From contig NZ_CP117866.1 of assembly GCF_028736035.1 (NCBI RefSeq), positions 5,456,001-5,520,000 of the forward strand: a stretch of 64,000 bases of DNA. The letters run 5' to 3'. Of the stretch, positions 62,946-64,000 are shown piece by piece. The translations under genes and the position numbers were made by a program. The notes beneath the pieces are model-generated. The model did no database searches. It saw nothing but the letters and a program-made list of their open reading frames with translations, and had not been told where the DNA came from. Each line of letters opens with the position of its first letter. The first letter of the stretch is position 1. The stretch comes from Streptomyces sp. T12 (GTDB lineage: Bacteria; Actinomycetota; Actinomycetes; Streptomycetales; Streptomycetaceae).

Positions 62946-63614
62946 TCAGCTCCCGCTCTTGCCGAGCAGCTTGCTCATCTCCGCGATCTCGGCGGTCTGG
63001 GCGGTGACGACGTCGCCGGCCAGCTTCGTCGCGGGGCCGTACTGCCCCTTCGTCTTCTCGGCCGTCGCCATCTCCACCGCGCCCTCGTGGTGCTCGACCA
63101 TCATGGTCAGGAACAGGGTGTCGAAGGCCTTGCCGGACGCCTTCATCAGCTCGTCCATGTCCTTCTGGTCCATCATCCCGGCCATGTCGCCGGAGCCACC
63201 GGAGCCACCGGAGTGACCGCCGGAGTGGTCCATGCCGGGCATCGCCGACGGCACGTCCTCACCCCAGGCCTTCAGCCATCCCGACATGGTCCGGATCTCC
63301 GGGTCCTGGGCCTTCTGGATGCGCGAGGCCAGGTCCTTGACCGCGGCGGAGGAGGCCCGCCCGGCGGCCATGTCCGCCATCTGCACGGCCTGCTGGTGGT
63401 GCGGGATCATGCCCTGCGCGAAGGAGACGTCCTGGTCGTTGTGGGCGCCGGCCGCGGCGTCGGCAGTGGCGCCGGCGCTCGCCGAGGGCGACGTGTGGCC
63501 GCCGGAGGCGGTGTCCGAGTGGTCGGTACCGCCGCACGCGGCGAGGACGAGAGCGGCGGTGACGGCCGTCGTGGCCAGGGCGGCGCGACGGGTCAGGGTA
63601 CGGGTGTTGGTCAT
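62946..63614 (-). CDS. DUF305 lipoprotein, His/Met-rich
   Basis: 222 residues. Lipobox LAAC (Cys about 27), then a ferritin-like DUF305 domain with two His-His motifs in Met-rich helices: QGMIPHHQQAVQMADMA (about 67-83) and MMVEHHEGAVEMA (about 176-188). A Gly/Ser/Met/His linker (MPGMDHSGGHSGG, MAGMMDQKDM) joins them. The pattern suggests copper or other metal binding outside the membrane. AGGAG precedes the ATG. Probably in an operon with the DUF6153 gene upstream. Confidence 0.93.
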   Translation of the reverse strand: MTNTRTLTRRAALATTAVTAALVLAACGGTDHSDTASGGHTSPSASAGATADAAAGAHNDQDVSFAQGMIPHHQQAVQMADMAAGRASSAAVKDLASRIQKAQDPEIRTMSGWLKAWGEDVPSAMPGMDHSGGHSGGSGGSGDMAGMMDQKDMDELMKASGKAFDTLFLTMMVEHHEGAVEMATAEKTKGQYGPATKLAGDVVTAQTAEIAEMSKLLGKSGS

Positions 63615-63722
63615 GCTGAGAACTCCTGCGACGTACGTGAGGTGCTGCGCCCTCGGGGCGCGGCATGGGCATGGCTGTCTGCCGTACGCCCGTAACAGCG
63701 ACGGGGACGGCTCGGCCTTGTC

Positions 63723-64000
63723 CTAGGTCCGCAGGATCTGCAGTTCGGCCAGTGAGGGAGGCGCGCGCCCGCCCTCGGGAGCGGCGGCCAGGGAACGACC
63801 GTCGAGGTCGTCCGCGACAGCGGTTCCGGACGGATCGGGCATCGGTGCCGGCAGCACGGGGCCCGCACCGACGGCACCGGAGGCGCAGGTCGGGTCGGCG
63901 TGCTGGGCATGCCCGCCACCGGAATCGGCGCCGTGGCAGACGGATTCGTCGGTCATCGCTGTCATCGCTGTCATCGCCGTCATGGGGGCGCTCACGGCGC
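63723..64000 (-). CDS. DUF6153 protein, N-terminus outside window
   Basis: The frame stays open to the right edge, so the start lies beyond 64000. The C-terminal GRAPPSLAELQILRT is the DUF6153 signature. His and Cys residues (CHGADSGGGHAQHADPTC) suggest metal binding. Such genes commonly precede a DUF305 gene, as here (108-base gap). A tandem MTAMTAM stretch from a short ATGACAGCG repeat lies near the edge. Confidence 0.8.
   Translation of the reverse strand, partial: AVSAPMTAMTAMTAMTDESVCHGADSGGGHAQHADPTCASGAVGAGPVLPAPMPDPSGTAVADDLDGRSLAAAPEGGRAPPSLAELQILRT

Overview
The window is chromosomal DNA from a streptomycete. It is very GC-rich, with GTG and TTG starts, GGAGG-type ribosome binding sites and many Tat/Sec-exported proteins. 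It carries families typical of Streptomyces: snapalysin, DUF397 with HTH-DUF5753, DUF6479, a PP2C-type phosphatase, ANTAR regulators and a LAETG sortase-E substrate. I see no insertion sequence, prophage, CRISPR array, rRNA or tRNA, and no large biosynthetic cluster.

Left part (1-22.6 kb). An HD-domain protein cut by the window edge follows a 3-TM membrane protein; this looks like a conflict-type pair. Next come a DoxX-like protein, methionyl-tRNA synthetase, a VWA protein with a minisatellite linker, PhoX behind a three-unit PHO box, the divergent snpR/snpA pair with a perfect palindrome between them, a FUSC transporter with an endonuclease/exonuclease/phosphatase-family protein, an alpha/beta hydrolase divergent from a MocR regulator with a direct-repeat operator, membrane proteins, a PP2C phosphatase, a protein with a long Pro/Ala/Ser repeat linker, and a secreted beta-propeller protein.

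Middle part (22.6-46 kb) is the accessory-looking region. Three secreted toxin-like genes lie within 9 kb: an NPP1 necrosis-inducing protein, a ribosome-inactivating protein with the full ricin-type active site, and a small aerolysin-like pore former. They share ATTGAT(T/C)G upstream elements, and an identical 15-bp word occurs in two of the promoter regions. An HTH-nSTAND1-WD40 protein sits between two of the toxins. Two paralogous HTH-DUF5753/DUF397 pairs in opposite orientation bracket the block. Inside it are also a Uma2 nuclease, an XRE-TPR regulator, a YraQ/YcgQ permease pair with a His-rich loop, a GAF-ANTAR protein, a membrane-anchored L7/L12-like protein, and a 1411-residue membrane protein that fuses a NACHT-like NTPase to a KAP-like NTPase. 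To the right are a truncated threonyl-tRNA synthetase behind a Thr-codon leader peptide and terminator (attenuator), and a nucleoside hydrolase.

Right part (46-64 kb) is mostly ordinary: a LAETG cell-wall protein, GH13 alpha-glucosidase, DUF4142 and several small envelope proteins, a VOC protein, a NarL-type response regulator separated from its likely kinase by a methyltransferase and an MFS exporter, a zinc alcohol dehydrogenase divergent from a MarR regulator with operator repeats and a 15-bp minisatellite, an orphan OmpR-type regulator, a secreted beta-helix protein, and a DUF305/DUF6153 pair cut by the right edge.
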